Shown piece by piece: positions 43,155 to 51,862 of a DNA stretch of 64,000 nt (the stretch's first letter is position 1; each line of letters opens with the position of its first letter). The notes under the pieces are model-generated. The model had not been told where the DNA came from. It saw nothing but the letters and a program-made list of their open reading frames with translations, and did not search any database. This DNA is from Ferrovibrio sp046294345 (lineage in GTDB: Bacteria; Pseudomonadota; Alphaproteobacteria; Ferrovibrionales; Ferrovibrionaceae), in assembly GCA_046294345.1 (NCBI GenBank), contig JBKBJT010000005.1, positions 55,901 through 119,900 of the forward strand, read 5' to 3'. A program made the position numbers and the translations under genes.

Positions 43155-46009
43155 CTCGGAAAAATCGGGGGAGAGGCTTGGTTCTCGGAATGACAGCTAA
43201 GTAATGCAGCAAACCGGGCTCCTTTAACTAAAGGTTGGAGCTTATTGGTATTATCAATGAATTTTTCGAATTCTGGAAACATAGTTGGTACATATAGAGG
43301 CTGACTCGCAAGCAATAGTGCAAGACGACTATAGGCAAGGTCCACCTCGAGGCCGTATCGCCGCGCAACATCGTCAAACCAGCGTATCCTTAAATCGGAA
43401 TCTTCGAGAGCTTTTGTGTATCCGCGCCTCAACACCGCAGCAAAGCTTCTATTGCTTGAAGAATGACGCTGAAGCTCGTCAAGAGAGTGATCCGATGGAG
43501 CGCGGCGAAATTCCCTTTCAGCCTGGCTCCAACTCGCTCCACAAATCCGGGTGTACAGCCCCATAACAAGTTCGAATAGTGCTTGCTCTTGCCGCAGATA
43601 GGCGAAAGGGCCTGCCCTCCTTGCGTTGTGCCATATCTGGAATTTCTTGATGAATTCAAGAAGAGCGGCGGAGGAACTCTCCGGATAGCTTACCTCTGGC
43701 GCAGTGGCAATGTCCGCCAACCGGACGGTGCGGGAACTGCTGCCGACTACTATCGTGTCAGCGTGAGGGCCCTGACGGACTACGTATAGCCCGCCAGGTG
43801 GCGACACTCTCGATCCCGTAGCCAGATCAGAACTTGGAATTGGGACGCCGGTTAGTGGCTTGGAAAAACTAAAGAAGCTGCACTCATCTGGCACTTCCGC
43901 ATCAGTGTCATTTATGAGGCGAATATAGGGTGTGTGATCTTTTACCATTGTCGCGAATCGGACCGGCCTAGCCTCCCGCTCCAGTGGTCTTTTATATGTT
44001 CCTAGTTCATCGGCTGAGAAGGACAGCGTGCCAGAGGTTGCTTCAAGATATTTCCATGCATGTTTCTCATTTGAGGTGAACTTCTCAAGTCGAGCAGAGA
44101 ACTCATCTGCCTTAACAGGCAGTCTAAGCGTGCCAATAGATTCATTTAAAATGACATTCGAATCCCGACCAATAAGAGTTAGAAAGCAACCAATTTCCCT
44201 TCCGTCAGGACCTGTTATATCGACGTCGACGCGTCCATCCCACAACTTATCAAGCGTGAGCGAAGCAGGAGAGAAGCGTACAACCAGGCCATCAAATAGA
44301 GTCCGGCCTGGCGTCCAAGGGGAAGGATCGCGGACAGTAAGCTCGACTGTCGCATCTAGGTTTCGTCGTTCTGCTACATTCGATTGAATGGGCTTGCGGA
44401 TCACCCGAACACTGAGTTCGTGCTTGCCGGGCGGTAGCGCCGGTAAGCTGACCAGCGTGGCATTTCCTGAAGCGGCAGGCGCAATAGAGTACTCCAGGCC
44501 ACCGTCAATGCTCACTTGAAACTCAGATACTGGGTGATCGTGTTCAAGAATGAAGCAAGGTCGGTCGGTGCTCAACCATTCGCTGTGCCCTTCACCGTCC
44601 CAATTCACGGCACTAACCCCAGCGGGCCTTATTTGAACGGCACGCGACACTGATAAGCCGAGTCTTCGTAGTTCGTCAATAAGTCCTGTCGGTGGAGACG
44701 CGGGCAGCGTGATATCAAATCCGTGGACACCACTGCAATCGAGTCCGCAATCAGCCAAGTGCGATCCCGGGAGACTGCCGTTGCCGCGTCGGACTACTAT
44801 ATAGCGATAACCTGGTCGAAGAATGTTGCTTTGTACCTGTCTCGCGAAGCCATCATCGCCAACTCGAAATAGCCAGTTTGTATCTAAGCCTATAGAGCAT
44901 TCCGACAGGTAGATACTCAGTAGATGCGGGGGTGCAGTCTCGAACTTGATGAGAATACCGTCGTCTTTAGGCCAATCCTTTATCACTTTCGATCTTGAAC
45001 CATTCAGAAGCCAGCCGCCAGGGTGCCAGTTATTTCCGGTGCCAGAGACCTGACAACGCACAGTCGATAGAAATGTATTGATTTCCATTCCTTGCCGTAC
45101 GACTTCGGAGAAGCTGGGTAGCTCTAGTATTGGAGTCCACCTTCTATCGGCGGATGGCCTTAATATTATTTTTGGCTTTAGTGTGCGCTGTAATAGCCAA
45201 GATTGCGCCCTGTCAGGCATAAGCGAAGTCGATGCGGAAGCGGTGTAGCTTGTTTGGCGAATTGCGCCTTTGAAACGATCTAGGACGATAGCACGAGTTT
45301 CTCGTAGCCATTCTCGAGAGCGATGCACCCTCTCCAAATCACTTGTAATTCGAGAGAGTGTTGAGGGAGTCAGTGGGCCGCGCGGATCAATAGTAGTGGG
45401 ATCCAGTAACGCAAGCATGATGCGCCCCACTAATGCCTCTTGCTGGAGAAACTCTCTGAATCGAGACGAACTGTCCCAAGTGTTCCGGGCGAGAATCCTA
45501 CCAAGTGTACTTGTGTCGATTTCTCGGATTCGCGCCAGTTCTAACCGCGCATTATGCATCGCTTTTGTGAAGCGAGTTTGCAGGTAGACCGGAATGATCG
45601 CATGTGTGATTGGCCAGGAAATAATGCTGTACCACTGCGCCCAATCACCAGAAGGAATAACGCCGTTAAACTGGCGTTGGAATTGAATGAAGAGTGACTG
45701 AAGTGATTTTCGGCGAGCTTGGTGGTGCCCCCAATTGGACGTATTTCGTTCAAAAGAGTCCCAGTATTCGTGGCCGTCGTACGCATAACCCTGCTCAGCT
45801 GCGTAGACGACCCAAAGTAGCCAGTACGGTTCGAGACTCTGCATGCTTTTGCACGTCTCACGAAGAAGGTGGAATATCTCGTTGCGAGCCTCGAGGTCTA
45901 GGTCATGCTCTAATGCAAAAGTGGGAAGCTTAGAAGCGGACCGAATTCTAGCCAGTTGCCTGAAATGATCGGACAGGCGACTCTGCATTTGTTCGAGCCG
46001 CCCAGACAT
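43142..46009 (-). CDS. Large unrecognised protein of the Druantia-like locus
   Basis: 955 residues, soluble. The N-terminal 300 residues are helical with many Trp and Arg; the central part (about 380-740) looks like consecutive Ig-like beta domains (LPALPPGKHELSVRVIRKP, GRVDVDITGPDGREIGCFLTLIG); the C-terminal 200 residues are helical again. No catalytic motif seen. The ATG immediately follows the druA-like stop (TGA-ATG). It occupies the DruB/DruC position, but one large protein replaces two, and its size recalls DruH of type III systems. That comparison is inference. Confidence 0.65.
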   Translation of the reverse strand: MSGRLEQMQSRLSDHFRQLARIRSASKLPTFALEHDLDLEARNEIFHLLRETCKSMQSLEPYWLLWVVYAAEQGYAYDGHEYWDSFERNTSNWGHHQARRKSLQSLFIQFQRQFNGVIPSGDWAQWYSIISWPITHAIIPVYLQTRFTKAMHNARLELARIREIDTSTLGRILARNTWDSSSRFREFLQQEALVGRIMLALLDPTTIDPRGPLTPSTLSRITSDLERVHRSREWLRETRAIVLDRFKGAIRQTSYTASASTSLMPDRAQSWLLQRTLKPKIILRPSADRRWTPILELPSFSEVVRQGMEINTFLSTVRCQVSGTGNNWHPGGWLLNGSRSKVIKDWPKDDGILIKFETAPPHLLSIYLSECSIGLDTNWLFRVGDDGFARQVQSNILRPGYRYIVVRRGNGSLPGSHLADCGLDCSGVHGFDITLPASPPTGLIDELRRLGLSVSRAVQIRPAGVSAVNWDGEGHSEWLSTDRPCFILEHDHPVSEFQVSIDGGLEYSIAPAASGNATLVSLPALPPGKHELSVRVIRKPIQSNVAERRNLDATVELTVRDPSPWTPGRTLFDGLVVRFSPASLTLDKLWDGRVDVDITGPDGREIGCFLTLIGRDSNVILNESIGTLRLPVKADEFSARLEKFTSNEKHAWKYLEATSGTLSFSADELGTYKRPLEREARPVRFATMVKDHTPYIRLINDTDAEVPDECSFFSFSKPLTGVPIPSSDLATGSRVSPPGGLYVVRQGPHADTIVVGSSSRTVRLADIATAPEVSYPESSSAALLEFIKKFQIWHNARRAGPFAYLRQEQALFELVMGLYTRICGASWSQAEREFRRAPSDHSLDELQRHSSSNRSFAAVLRRGYTKALEDSDLRIRWFDDVARRYGLEVDLAYSRLALLLASQPLYVPTMFPEFEKFIDNTNKLQPLVKGARFAALLSCHSENQASPPIFPRWEW

Positions 46010-47251
46010 TCAAGCCGCCTCTACATTCCGGCTGCTCAACTGCTTTTCTGCTGACCTCTGAATGCGAGCCGTCACGTTCAGTAGCGCGCCGATTTGAGCA
46101 GCTTCCCAAGTTAGGAAATCAGGGTGCCGGATCGCCCTCGGGATAATCCAGCGCTGTAGAGCGAGGTGGCCGACCTGCTCTACAGTCAGAAGGGTATCGA
46201 GTTTTGGGCGGCCCTTGCCTGACTTGAGAATTGTGGTCGCGTTCGTAGTGAACGGGGATAAGAATACTTCGCGCTGAATTCCATGTTTCATTAGGTCGCG
46301 GCGTATGCCGAGAGCAGTAAGCGCGGCGCGTGTTGTCCTTAGTTTCCAATTCGGTCCTTCGCCGTAGCTATATTCATCCGCATACTTAAGTTTGTGATCG
46401 CGCAGGTATTTACGCAAATCTTCAAATAGCTCATCCGGTATGTGGAAGTGCCCGTACCCTCGCGTATATCCGATTGGTTCAAAATAGCTTTGGCCATCAA
46501 GCTTCAAGCGATTGTAAACGGAAGAACGCCCCAGCGAAGACGATGTAGTAACGGCAAGAAGGCGCGCTTTTTTCTCTTTACCAGAAATGATTCCGGCTGA
46601 TTTGCCATAGGTGCGCGTAAAGTCATCATAGACTTTCCTTGTCCGAACCAGAGACGCGACGAGCTTTCCTCCGAGCAACTGATTGTATGGGGGGATGGCA
46701 CCCAGAACGAATGCATCCATAATGTTGACTAGGCGCTCATTGCGGTCTTTCGCAGTCCAGCCAATGTGTTGGTCGCGAACCGAAAGATTGAATACCGGAT
46801 CGCCAATCGCGATAAGGCCGATCAGCTTGTTGTTGTGATCATCCCAAACCAAATATCGGAGACGGCGGCCGAAGCCATTTGAAACTGGTACGGCCCAAGT
46901 AAGCGCCGCGAGTCGAAATAGGTCACCCTGCCATGTCCCGCTTTTTATTAGTTCAAGACGGGGAGAGATGTGCAGTGGGCTGATGTCAGCACCGGAGGCA
47001 AAATACTTGAAAAGTTTGGGGTACTGTTTCTCGATAAACTGACGGTTCGCACGGATCAGGGCACTCCTCTGCGATAAATGCAGGCTGCGCACCACTTCCT
47101 TGCCGCCTTCGGCAAACTTCAGGTTTCCGTCGTTGTCCCTCGAAAAACCGATGGCTTTTAGGTGGCGACGGAGGCGACGTTTTAGGTTCGCTTCTCGCGT
47201 CAGTGCGCCGATTACATTTGTATGCTTGGTCTTTTTTTTCTTACGTGCCAC
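46010..47251 (-). CDS. DruA-like DUF4338 protein, first gene of the Druantia-like locus
   Basis: 413 residues from the GTG at 47251 (MARKKKKTKHTNV), with GGGGAG upstream; a GTG at 47368 is in frame but would include likely promoter sequence. The DUF4338 core is clear: GFGRRLRYLVWDDHNNKLIGLIAIGDPVFNLSVRDQHIGWTAKDRNERLVNIMDAFVLGAIPPYN, then YGRSS-type VYNRLKLDGQSYFEPIGYTRGYGHFHIP. DUF4338 defines DruA of type I Druantia. Directly abuts the next gene. Codon use is AT-richer than the host, in keeping with a defence island. Confidence 0.78.
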   Translation of the reverse strand: MARKKKKTKHTNVIGALTREANLKRRLRRHLKAIGFSRDNDGNLKFAEGGKEVVRSLHLSQRSALIRANRQFIEKQYPKLFKYFASGADISPLHISPRLELIKSGTWQGDLFRLAALTWAVPVSNGFGRRLRYLVWDDHNNKLIGLIAIGDPVFNLSVRDQHIGWTAKDRNERLVNIMDAFVLGAIPPYNQLLGGKLVASLVRTRKVYDDFTRTYGKSAGIISGKEKKARLLAVTTSSSLGRSSVYNRLKLDGQSYFEPIGYTRGYGHFHIPDELFEDLRKYLRDHKLKYADEYSYGEGPNWKLRTTRAALTALGIRRDLMKHGIQREVFLSPFTTNATTILKSGKGRPKLDTLLTVEQVGHLALQRWIIPRAIRHPDFLTWEAAQIGALLNVTARIQRSAEKQLSSRNVEAA

Positions 47252-47396
47252 GTGAACCAGCCGCTCCCCACCCGACAGCTGTTGCCGGAAAAAGACTATG
47301 ACAAGACTTACGATGTTTGCTCTACCCCAATCCCCTGAAGCACTATAATGACCGTTGGTTGATAGCACATATAAAAAACGTGGGACGTGAGTGAAA

Positions 47397-47939
47397 CTAC
47401 CTCAATGACGGCCAATCCATATTCGGCTCGTCTCTAAGGTCGGCGGATCGCCAATCTGCAGTTTCAAGCCGTGCACTCGACAGCTCCACATGTATCTTTG
47501 CCGAGCGAAGATCGGCCTCATCCATATCGGCATCCATGACCCCGCCCCCGCAGTACCAGAGTTCCTCATCTCCCACCGGGATAGGCCAGTCGTCTCTGGT
47601 ATCCAGTATCTCTGCCCCGACCAGCCTCGCCCGCTTGAACCGCGTGTAGCGGAAGTCGCAGTCGAAAGTCCGAGCACCTGACAGGTCGGCCGCGGTGAAG
47701 TCGCAGTAGCAGAACCGGGTGTCGGTGACGTGGATGCCAGAAAGATGCGCCCCGGCGAAACTGGCGTGGCGCAGGTCCCAGCGGCCGAATTTCAATCCAC
47801 TCAAATCTCGGCCACTGAAGTTGGCGAGCGCGCCGCCGGTTTTCCGATCCAGCCAAAACTGGTGCCGAACAACAATCCGATCCAGTTCGGCCTGGCTGAC
47901 CCGGTTTTCCGATCCACTCGGCGGGACAGCCGAGGTCAC
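47397..47939 (-). CDS. Pentapeptide-repeat protein
   Basis: 180 residues. Repeats of A(D/N)LxG type begin near residue 38 (ANFSGRDLSGLKFGRWDLRHASFAGAHLSG) and continue through CDFTAADLSGARTFDCDFRYTRFKRARLVGAEI, then resume at VMDADMDEADLRSAKI, forming a right-handed quadrilateral beta-helix. Some such proteins mimic DNA and inhibit gyrase; no role is assigned here. The only good in-frame start is GTG at 47939 and lacks a clear Shine-Dalgarno; a frame starting with ATG at 48045 runs into it in a different phase, so a frameshift is possible. Confidence 0.65.
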   Translation of the reverse strand: MTSAVPPSGSENRVSQAELDRIVVRHQFWLDRKTGGALANFSGRDLSGLKFGRWDLRHASFAGAHLSGIHVTDTRFCYCDFTAADLSGARTFDCDFRYTRFKRARLVGAEILDTRDDWPIPVGDEELWYCGGGVMDADMDEADLRSAKIHVELSSARLETADWRSADLRDEPNMDWPSLR

Positions 47940-48253
47940 GGTGAACCAGGGCGGGAGAGATAACCCCGGCCCCGCGGCGCTCCCCAGGCCGAAAAGGGGC
48001 CTGCGGCGGGTCAGGCTGGGCAGGGCGGTCGGCGGTCTCGGTCATCAGCGGTGCCTTTCTGCGGGTTCTGACCCCCGAAGTATACTCTGGGTGGAAACCA
48101 GAAATCGCATAAATGGCCGTATTCTGGCATATTGATTTGGGCTATTGATTATAATACACTACTCTAGCGAGCTGATTCGCCGATTTTTGACCGGTCTTTG
48201 GCCCGCCCGCCGGTCGCCTGACCGGCCCTTACCCCCATCACATCGAGGATCGA
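47940..48253. other. Intergenic region upstream of two divergent island genes
   Basis: No second gene is supported. From 47940 to 48045 an ATG-initiated frame overlaps the pentapeptide gene out of phase. The stretch 48100-48160 is AT-rich and contains a TATAAT (48150-48155) without a well-spaced -35, so a promoter for the rightward gene at 48254 probably lies here. Confidence 0.4.
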
Positions 48254-49294
48254 ATGACCCCACCGGCGAAGCCTTCGCTGCGGGTCGCGGCCGTCTGCGT
48301 TCTCGGCCGCCCCGCCTCTACGCCTAAACAGAACCAAGCCCGAGGCCAGTTGCTGGCCCAGATCGTTAGCAGCATCCATGAGAGGGGCTGGGCCGGTCTG
48401 GACGTCCTGGTGCTGCCCGGCGGCTTCTACCGCCTGTCGCGCCCCGTCGGGCACCTGGCCGGACCGAAGCGCCTTGCCGGCCTGACGGGCCAAGCCTGCC
48501 TCTCTCCCGCCCGCCGCCAGCTGGGGCGGCTACAGGATGCCTCGCCGGGCTGCCTGCTGGTCACCGGCCTGCTGGCTGACCCCAGTGACACCCGCCAGCG
48601 CCAAGAGCAGCTATCGGTCGCTCTGTCGACAGAGCGCGTCGTCAGCCTGGCTCGAAAGCTGTTTCCGACGGCCGCCGAAGGAGAAGGCCGCCGACAAACG
48701 GTGCCCTGCGCCGACGACTATGGTAGCCCGGATCGGCTAGTGACCCTGCCCGGTGGGGCCAAGGCGATCTTGTCAGCCTGCTACGACCTGTTCGGTCTGA
48801 CAGAGACCCCCGGGGAGGCATCGAGCCGGTATCACGCCATCCGGGCCTTGAGGACCCGCCAGAAGATCCTCCGTATGGGCGACCAGGGCTTCAAGCAGCT
48901 CAGGCGGCAATGCCTCGCTGACTGGTCGAACATGCTGATTAAGGAGAAGCCCGATCTGGCTATCGCCACCATTCACGGTTTCGAGCGGCCGGGCCTGGAT
49001 GGCTTCTGGCAGCGGCATGGCATCGCTGCCGCCTCGGCCGCCATGCAAGGACGCTTCGTGGTTGGCGCGGCGCATTTCGAGGACTGGCTGCCTGCGCCTG
49101 GTCAATCGACGCTGGCCTCTGTTGGCGTGCCGCGCAAGCACCTGACAGCCGGAACGGCCCGTAAGGCGCACCGCCTTGCACCGAAGGACACCATTCAGAT
49201 CGGAAAGGATGAGGAGGTGATTGCCCTGGTACGGCTCTTCGAGGCTCCGATAAAGCCCGCAGCGCCATCGAAAGTGAAGGCGACCACGCCATGA
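48254..49294 (+). CDS. Nitrilase-fold-like protein lacking the catalytic Glu
   Basis: 346 residues. The layout recalls the carbon-nitrogen hydrolase fold: VLVLPGGFYRL (51-61) where nitrilases have a Glu after LP, a Lys candidate at 135 (ARKLFPT), and ILSACYDLFGL with C176 at the nucleophile place, followed by IATIHGFERPGLDGFWQRHGIAAASAAMQGRFVVGAAHF. Because the Glu place is Gly, normal amidase or nitrilase chemistry is doubtful. Assignment is by pattern only. The next gene overlaps its stop (ATGA), so they form an operon. Confidence 0.5.
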   Translation: MTPPAKPSLRVAAVCVLGRPASTPKQNQARGQLLAQIVSSIHERGWAGLDVLVLPGGFYRLSRPVGHLAGPKRLAGLTGQACLSPARRQLGRLQDASPGCLLVTGLLADPSDTRQRQEQLSVALSTERVVSLARKLFPTAAEGEGRRQTVPCADDYGSPDRLVTLPGGAKAILSACYDLFGLTETPGEASSRYHAIRALRTRQKILRMGDQGFKQLRRQCLADWSNMLIKEKPDLAIATIHGFERPGLDGFWQRHGIAAASAAMQGRFVVGAAHFEDWLPAPGQSTLASVGVPRKHLTAGTARKAHRLAPKDTIQIGKDEEVIALVRLFEAPIKPAAPSKVKATTP

Positions 49295-49506
49295 CCGCCG
49301 ACGAGCTTTCGGACCTGCTACAAGCGGCCAAGGCGGACGCACGGGTCTATCTGGTGTTGCCCGGCGATCCCGGTCTTCAATTCGATTTGGCCGAATTCCT
49401 TATCAGCACCAAGCGGCCATACCGCGTCTGGCTGATTGCTAGACCGGGAGCCCGCGCCTTCGATCCAGCCCAGGCCAAGCGCATCGCGCCGAAGCCCGGA
49501 CAGTAG
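49291..49506 (+). CDS. Small hypothetical protein coupled to the nitrilase-like gene
   Basis: 71 residues. The ATG overlaps the upstream TGA by 4 bp. Predicted alternating strand and helix: MTADELSDLLQAAKADARVYLVLPGD, then YRVWLIARPGARAF. Not recognised. Likely translated with its partner, perhaps as a binding subunit; this is inference. Confidence 0.55.
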   Translation: MTADELSDLLQAAKADARVYLVLPGDPGLQFDLAEFLISTKRPYRVWLIARPGARAFDPAQAKRIAPKPGQ

Positions 49507-49588
49507 CCCCCGGCTCACCCGAGCCATTCCCCACAACCCGATCACTGACAAGCGGCCAGCGCGGTTGGCCGTAACGGGAGATTGTTGC

Positions 49589-49936
49589 ATGTACCATGTG
49601 AACGACTATCGCAATGTCGAGCGCATTCGGCAGCTCAACGATGCCTTCCGCCGCAGCATGAGCGGCGGGCGCGTGATGATGACGCAGGGCGTCGCAGCAA
49701 TGAGCAATGAGCGCATCGCCCGGCTCGTGCATATCATTAAAACCTATGACCGCTTCGATCATGCCAACGACCCGCATGGCGAACACGATTTCGGCGCGTT
49801 CGAGGACGACGGCGACTGCTTCTTCTTCTTCAAGATCGACTACTACGACCCGACGATGGCCTACGGCTCGGAGGACCCCGCAGATCCAACCCGAACTGTC
49901 CGGGTACTCACTGTGATGCTGGCAAGCGAGTATTGA
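49589..49936 (+). CDS. DUF3768 family protein
   Basis: 115 residues. Matches the DUF3768 pattern: IRQLNDAFRRSMSGGRVMMTQGV, then YDRFDHANDPHGEHDFGAFE, FFFKIDYYDPTMAYGSEDPADPTRTVRVLTVMLASEY. Common on alphaproteobacterial plasmids and islands; function unknown, possibly anti-restriction-like given its small acidic character. The ATG at 49589 follows GGGAG at 7 nt or more. Confidence 0.78.
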   Translation: MYHVNDYRNVERIRQLNDAFRRSMSGGRVMMTQGVAAMSNERIARLVHIIKTYDRFDHANDPHGEHDFGAFEDDGDCFFFFKIDYYDPTMAYGSEDPADPTRTVRVLTVMLASEY

Positions 49937-49943
49937 GGGGCAC

Positions 49944-50177
49944 ATGCTTGAGGGTGAAAAGACCAGTAAGCGGCTGCTGACCATCAAGGACTTCGTTGCC
50001 GAGTATGGCCCTTCGCGAAGCGTCGTGTATCAGCTGATCGGCTCAGGCGAATTGCAGGCCGTCAAGTTTGGTAAGCGAACCTACATCACACGAGACGCAG
50101 CCGAGGCCTGGATTAAGACGCTGGCGCAGTATGAACCTAATGTGAAACATGTGCGGCGGAACCGGCGACAGCCTTAA
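49944..50177 (+). CDS. Helix-turn-helix (excisionase/MerR-like) protein
   Basis: 77 residues. LLTIKDFVAEYGPSRSVVYQLIGSGELQAVKFGKRTYITRDAAEAWIKTL is the DNA-binding domain of excisionase-like proteins, with a basic tail. A second candidate directionality factor for the island besides the one at 24860. It starts 7 bp after the DUF3768 gene and overlaps the converging XRE gene by 4 bp. Confidence 0.75.
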   Translation: MLEGEKTSKRLLTIKDFVAEYGPSRSVVYQLIGSGELQAVKFGKRTYITRDAAEAWIKTLAQYEPNVKHVRRNRRQP

Positions 50178-50542
50178 CGGCTCTTCTTCTGCTTGGCCTT
50201 AACAAAGGCCGTATTGATCTCGGCTAGGTCTTCCGCCGAGGCGGTGATCTCGCCGCGCAGGATTTTGCGGACACGGCTGACCAGTTCTTCCTGCCGGATT
50301 TCCTCAGCCGTCAGCTTCCGGGGGGCAACCCAATCGAAGAAATCGACAAGGCTGACTTTCAGGGCATCGGCGATATCGAACAGGGTGGATAGCCGGGTTG
50401 AGGCCGCGCCGGTCTCGATGTTCGATATTACCTCGTCGGTCTTGCCGATCTTCTCGCTGAGTTCTTCCTGGGTCAGGCCACGCTCTTTGCGGAGTTCGCG
50501 GATACGGCGGCCAAGGAGCTTATTGCGTTCGCTGAATTTCAT
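50174..50542 (-). CDS. XRE-family transcriptional repressor
   Basis: 122 residues from the ATG at 50542 (MKFSERNK). The Cro/CI-type HTH is RRIRELRKERGLTQEELSEKIGKTDEVISNIETG (about 13-46), followed by a basic, charged C-terminal helix region for dimerisation. Three related dyads in its upstream region suit autorepression and control of the divergent SHOCT gene. Confidence 0.85.
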   Translation of the reverse strand: MKFSERNKLLGRRIRELRKERGLTQEELSEKIGKTDEVISNIETGAASTRLSTLFDIADALKVSLVDFFDWVAPRKLTAEEIRQEELVSRVRKILRGEITASAEDLAEINTAFVKAKQKKSR

Positions 50543-50546
50543 GGCT

Positions 50547-50636
50547 CCGACTTTCCGTCGGGGCACTGGTCAAAACCATCGACCATAAGTCGATGCAATG
50601 GATTGACGTCAGACAAATACCGACTTTAAATCGGTA
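50547..50636. promoter_or_regulatory. Three repressor operators CCGAC-N5-GTCGG in the XRE/SHOCT intergenic region
   Basis: Dyads at 50547-50561 (CCGAC-TTTCC-GTCGG, perfect), 50577-50595 (CATCGAC-CATAA-GTCGATG, perfect 7-bp arms) and 50618-50636 (TACCGA-N7-TCGGTA). All share the YCGAC..GTCGR core. Centres are 32 and 41 bp apart. This is the array expected for a phage-type repressor controlling divergent promoters. Confidence 0.65.
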
Positions 50637-50693
50637 CTATTGTTTGGCGGGGCAAATCAGACCGGCTCTATGTCGGAAATACAGGGGGAACTC

Positions 50694-51806
50694 ATGTCGA
50701 GCGATGAGATCGCTAGGCTCCATAAATTGTTTAAGGATGGAGCTTTAACCGAGGCGGAATTCAACGAGCAAAAGAAACTCGTGCTCGGCCAAAAGCCTGC
50801 ATCCGAGGGCAGTCCTGGCGTCACCGAATGGAGCAAGTTGTCGTTCTGGCAGAAGCAGTGGTTCGTCGGGCTTCTGCTCCTCCTGTTCATCCCAGCTGCC
50901 TTGCTTCTGATGTGGACCACGACGATCTACCGGAAGAAGCGTGGCGCAGTAGTGCCCATGACGCGCGGAGAGAAGGTCGCCTTCTCTGGCGTTGGCCTCC
51001 TACTTCTCGGGTTGGTCATCCCGAAGTTGATTGCTGATCTACAGATGGCTCCGACGTGCGCGAGTGAGGAGGCGCAGCAAACATTGCTGAGCGCGTTCAG
51101 CGAATCTCAGTTTGCACGTCAGCAGTCACTCAGCATCGTTGAGATCATTTCTCCTTCGGAAACGAGCTACGACGGCCGCCTTCGCACGTGCCAGGCACAG
51201 GCTGACCTCAACAACGGCACAAGTCTCAAGCTGCAGTTTACAATGGAGCCCCGTGGCGGGGGTGACTTCATGCTCCACTACAAAGTGGCCGGTCAAACTG
51301 AGCGACGCATTGAAGACACAGCTTCCCGAGTTGGGCCAAACACTCCGCATACAAGGCCGAAGCTGCAGGAGCCAGTTGCGCAGCAGTCGCAGGAAATTCA
51401 GCCGACCCGCCTCAACAAAGACGATCTGTTCGAGGGCTCGTGGGACCGGCAGAGAAATGTCCTTGCGGCGGTTGCCGCCTTCCGCAGAAAGCAGCAGGCC
51501 GATGGCGTGGTCGGTGTCATCGATGCCACCAGTGACTGCCATGCCGACGCCCAGGCCAGTCAAGACGCTCAGAAGGTCGAATACTGCATCGCGTTTGATC
51601 TGATGGCGTTTAACTATTACCAGTTCACTGCGACCCAGAATGGATGGCCGCTTCCCGATCAATGGGAGCGTGATGCCTTCTTTGAACGACAGGGGGAAAG
51701 CTTGGATAGCATCGGCATTCCACCGAAAGACAACATCGCGCTGATTACGTCGCTTGAAAAGCTTGTGATCAAAGCGTTCACGATAGCCACGCAGCAGAAC
51801 AACTAG
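50694..51806 (+). CDS. SHOCT-domain membrane protein
   Basis: 370 residues from the ATG at 50694 (MSSDEIARL), chosen for its AGGGGGA Shine-Dalgarno; ATG 50670 is in frame. An N-terminal SHOCT motif (EIARLHKLFKDGALTEAEFNEQKKLVL), unusual because SHOCT is normally C-terminal, is followed by two membrane helices (about 60-85 and 95-115). A long soluble tail with four Cys (CASEEAQQ, LRTCQAQ, SDCHA, EYCIAFD) follows. Divergent from the XRE repressor and so probably under it. Function unknown. Confidence 0.65.
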   Translation: MSSDEIARLHKLFKDGALTEAEFNEQKKLVLGQKPASEGSPGVTEWSKLSFWQKQWFVGLLLLLFIPAALLLMWTTTIYRKKRGAVVPMTRGEKVAFSGVGLLLLGLVIPKLIADLQMAPTCASEEAQQTLLSAFSESQFARQQSLSIVEIISPSETSYDGRLRTCQAQADLNNGTSLKLQFTMEPRGGGDFMLHYKVAGQTERRIEDTASRVGPNTPHTRPKLQEPVAQQSQEIQPTRLNKDDLFEGSWDRQRNVLAAVAAFRRKQQADGVVGVIDATSDCHADAQASQDAQKVEYCIAFDLMAFNYYQFTATQNGWPLPDQWERDAFFERQGESLDSIGIPPKDNIALITSLEKLVIKAFTIATQQNN

Positions 51807-51862
51807 CCGGCAGATACCGGTGAAATGCGGGGCAATTCAAAAGAGAGCCAGCTGGAGGGGAA

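Noticed and set aside
48132..48155. Sigma70-type promoter TTGATT ... TATAAT
   Set aside because: The spacing between the hexamers is only 12 bp, too short for a standard promoter.
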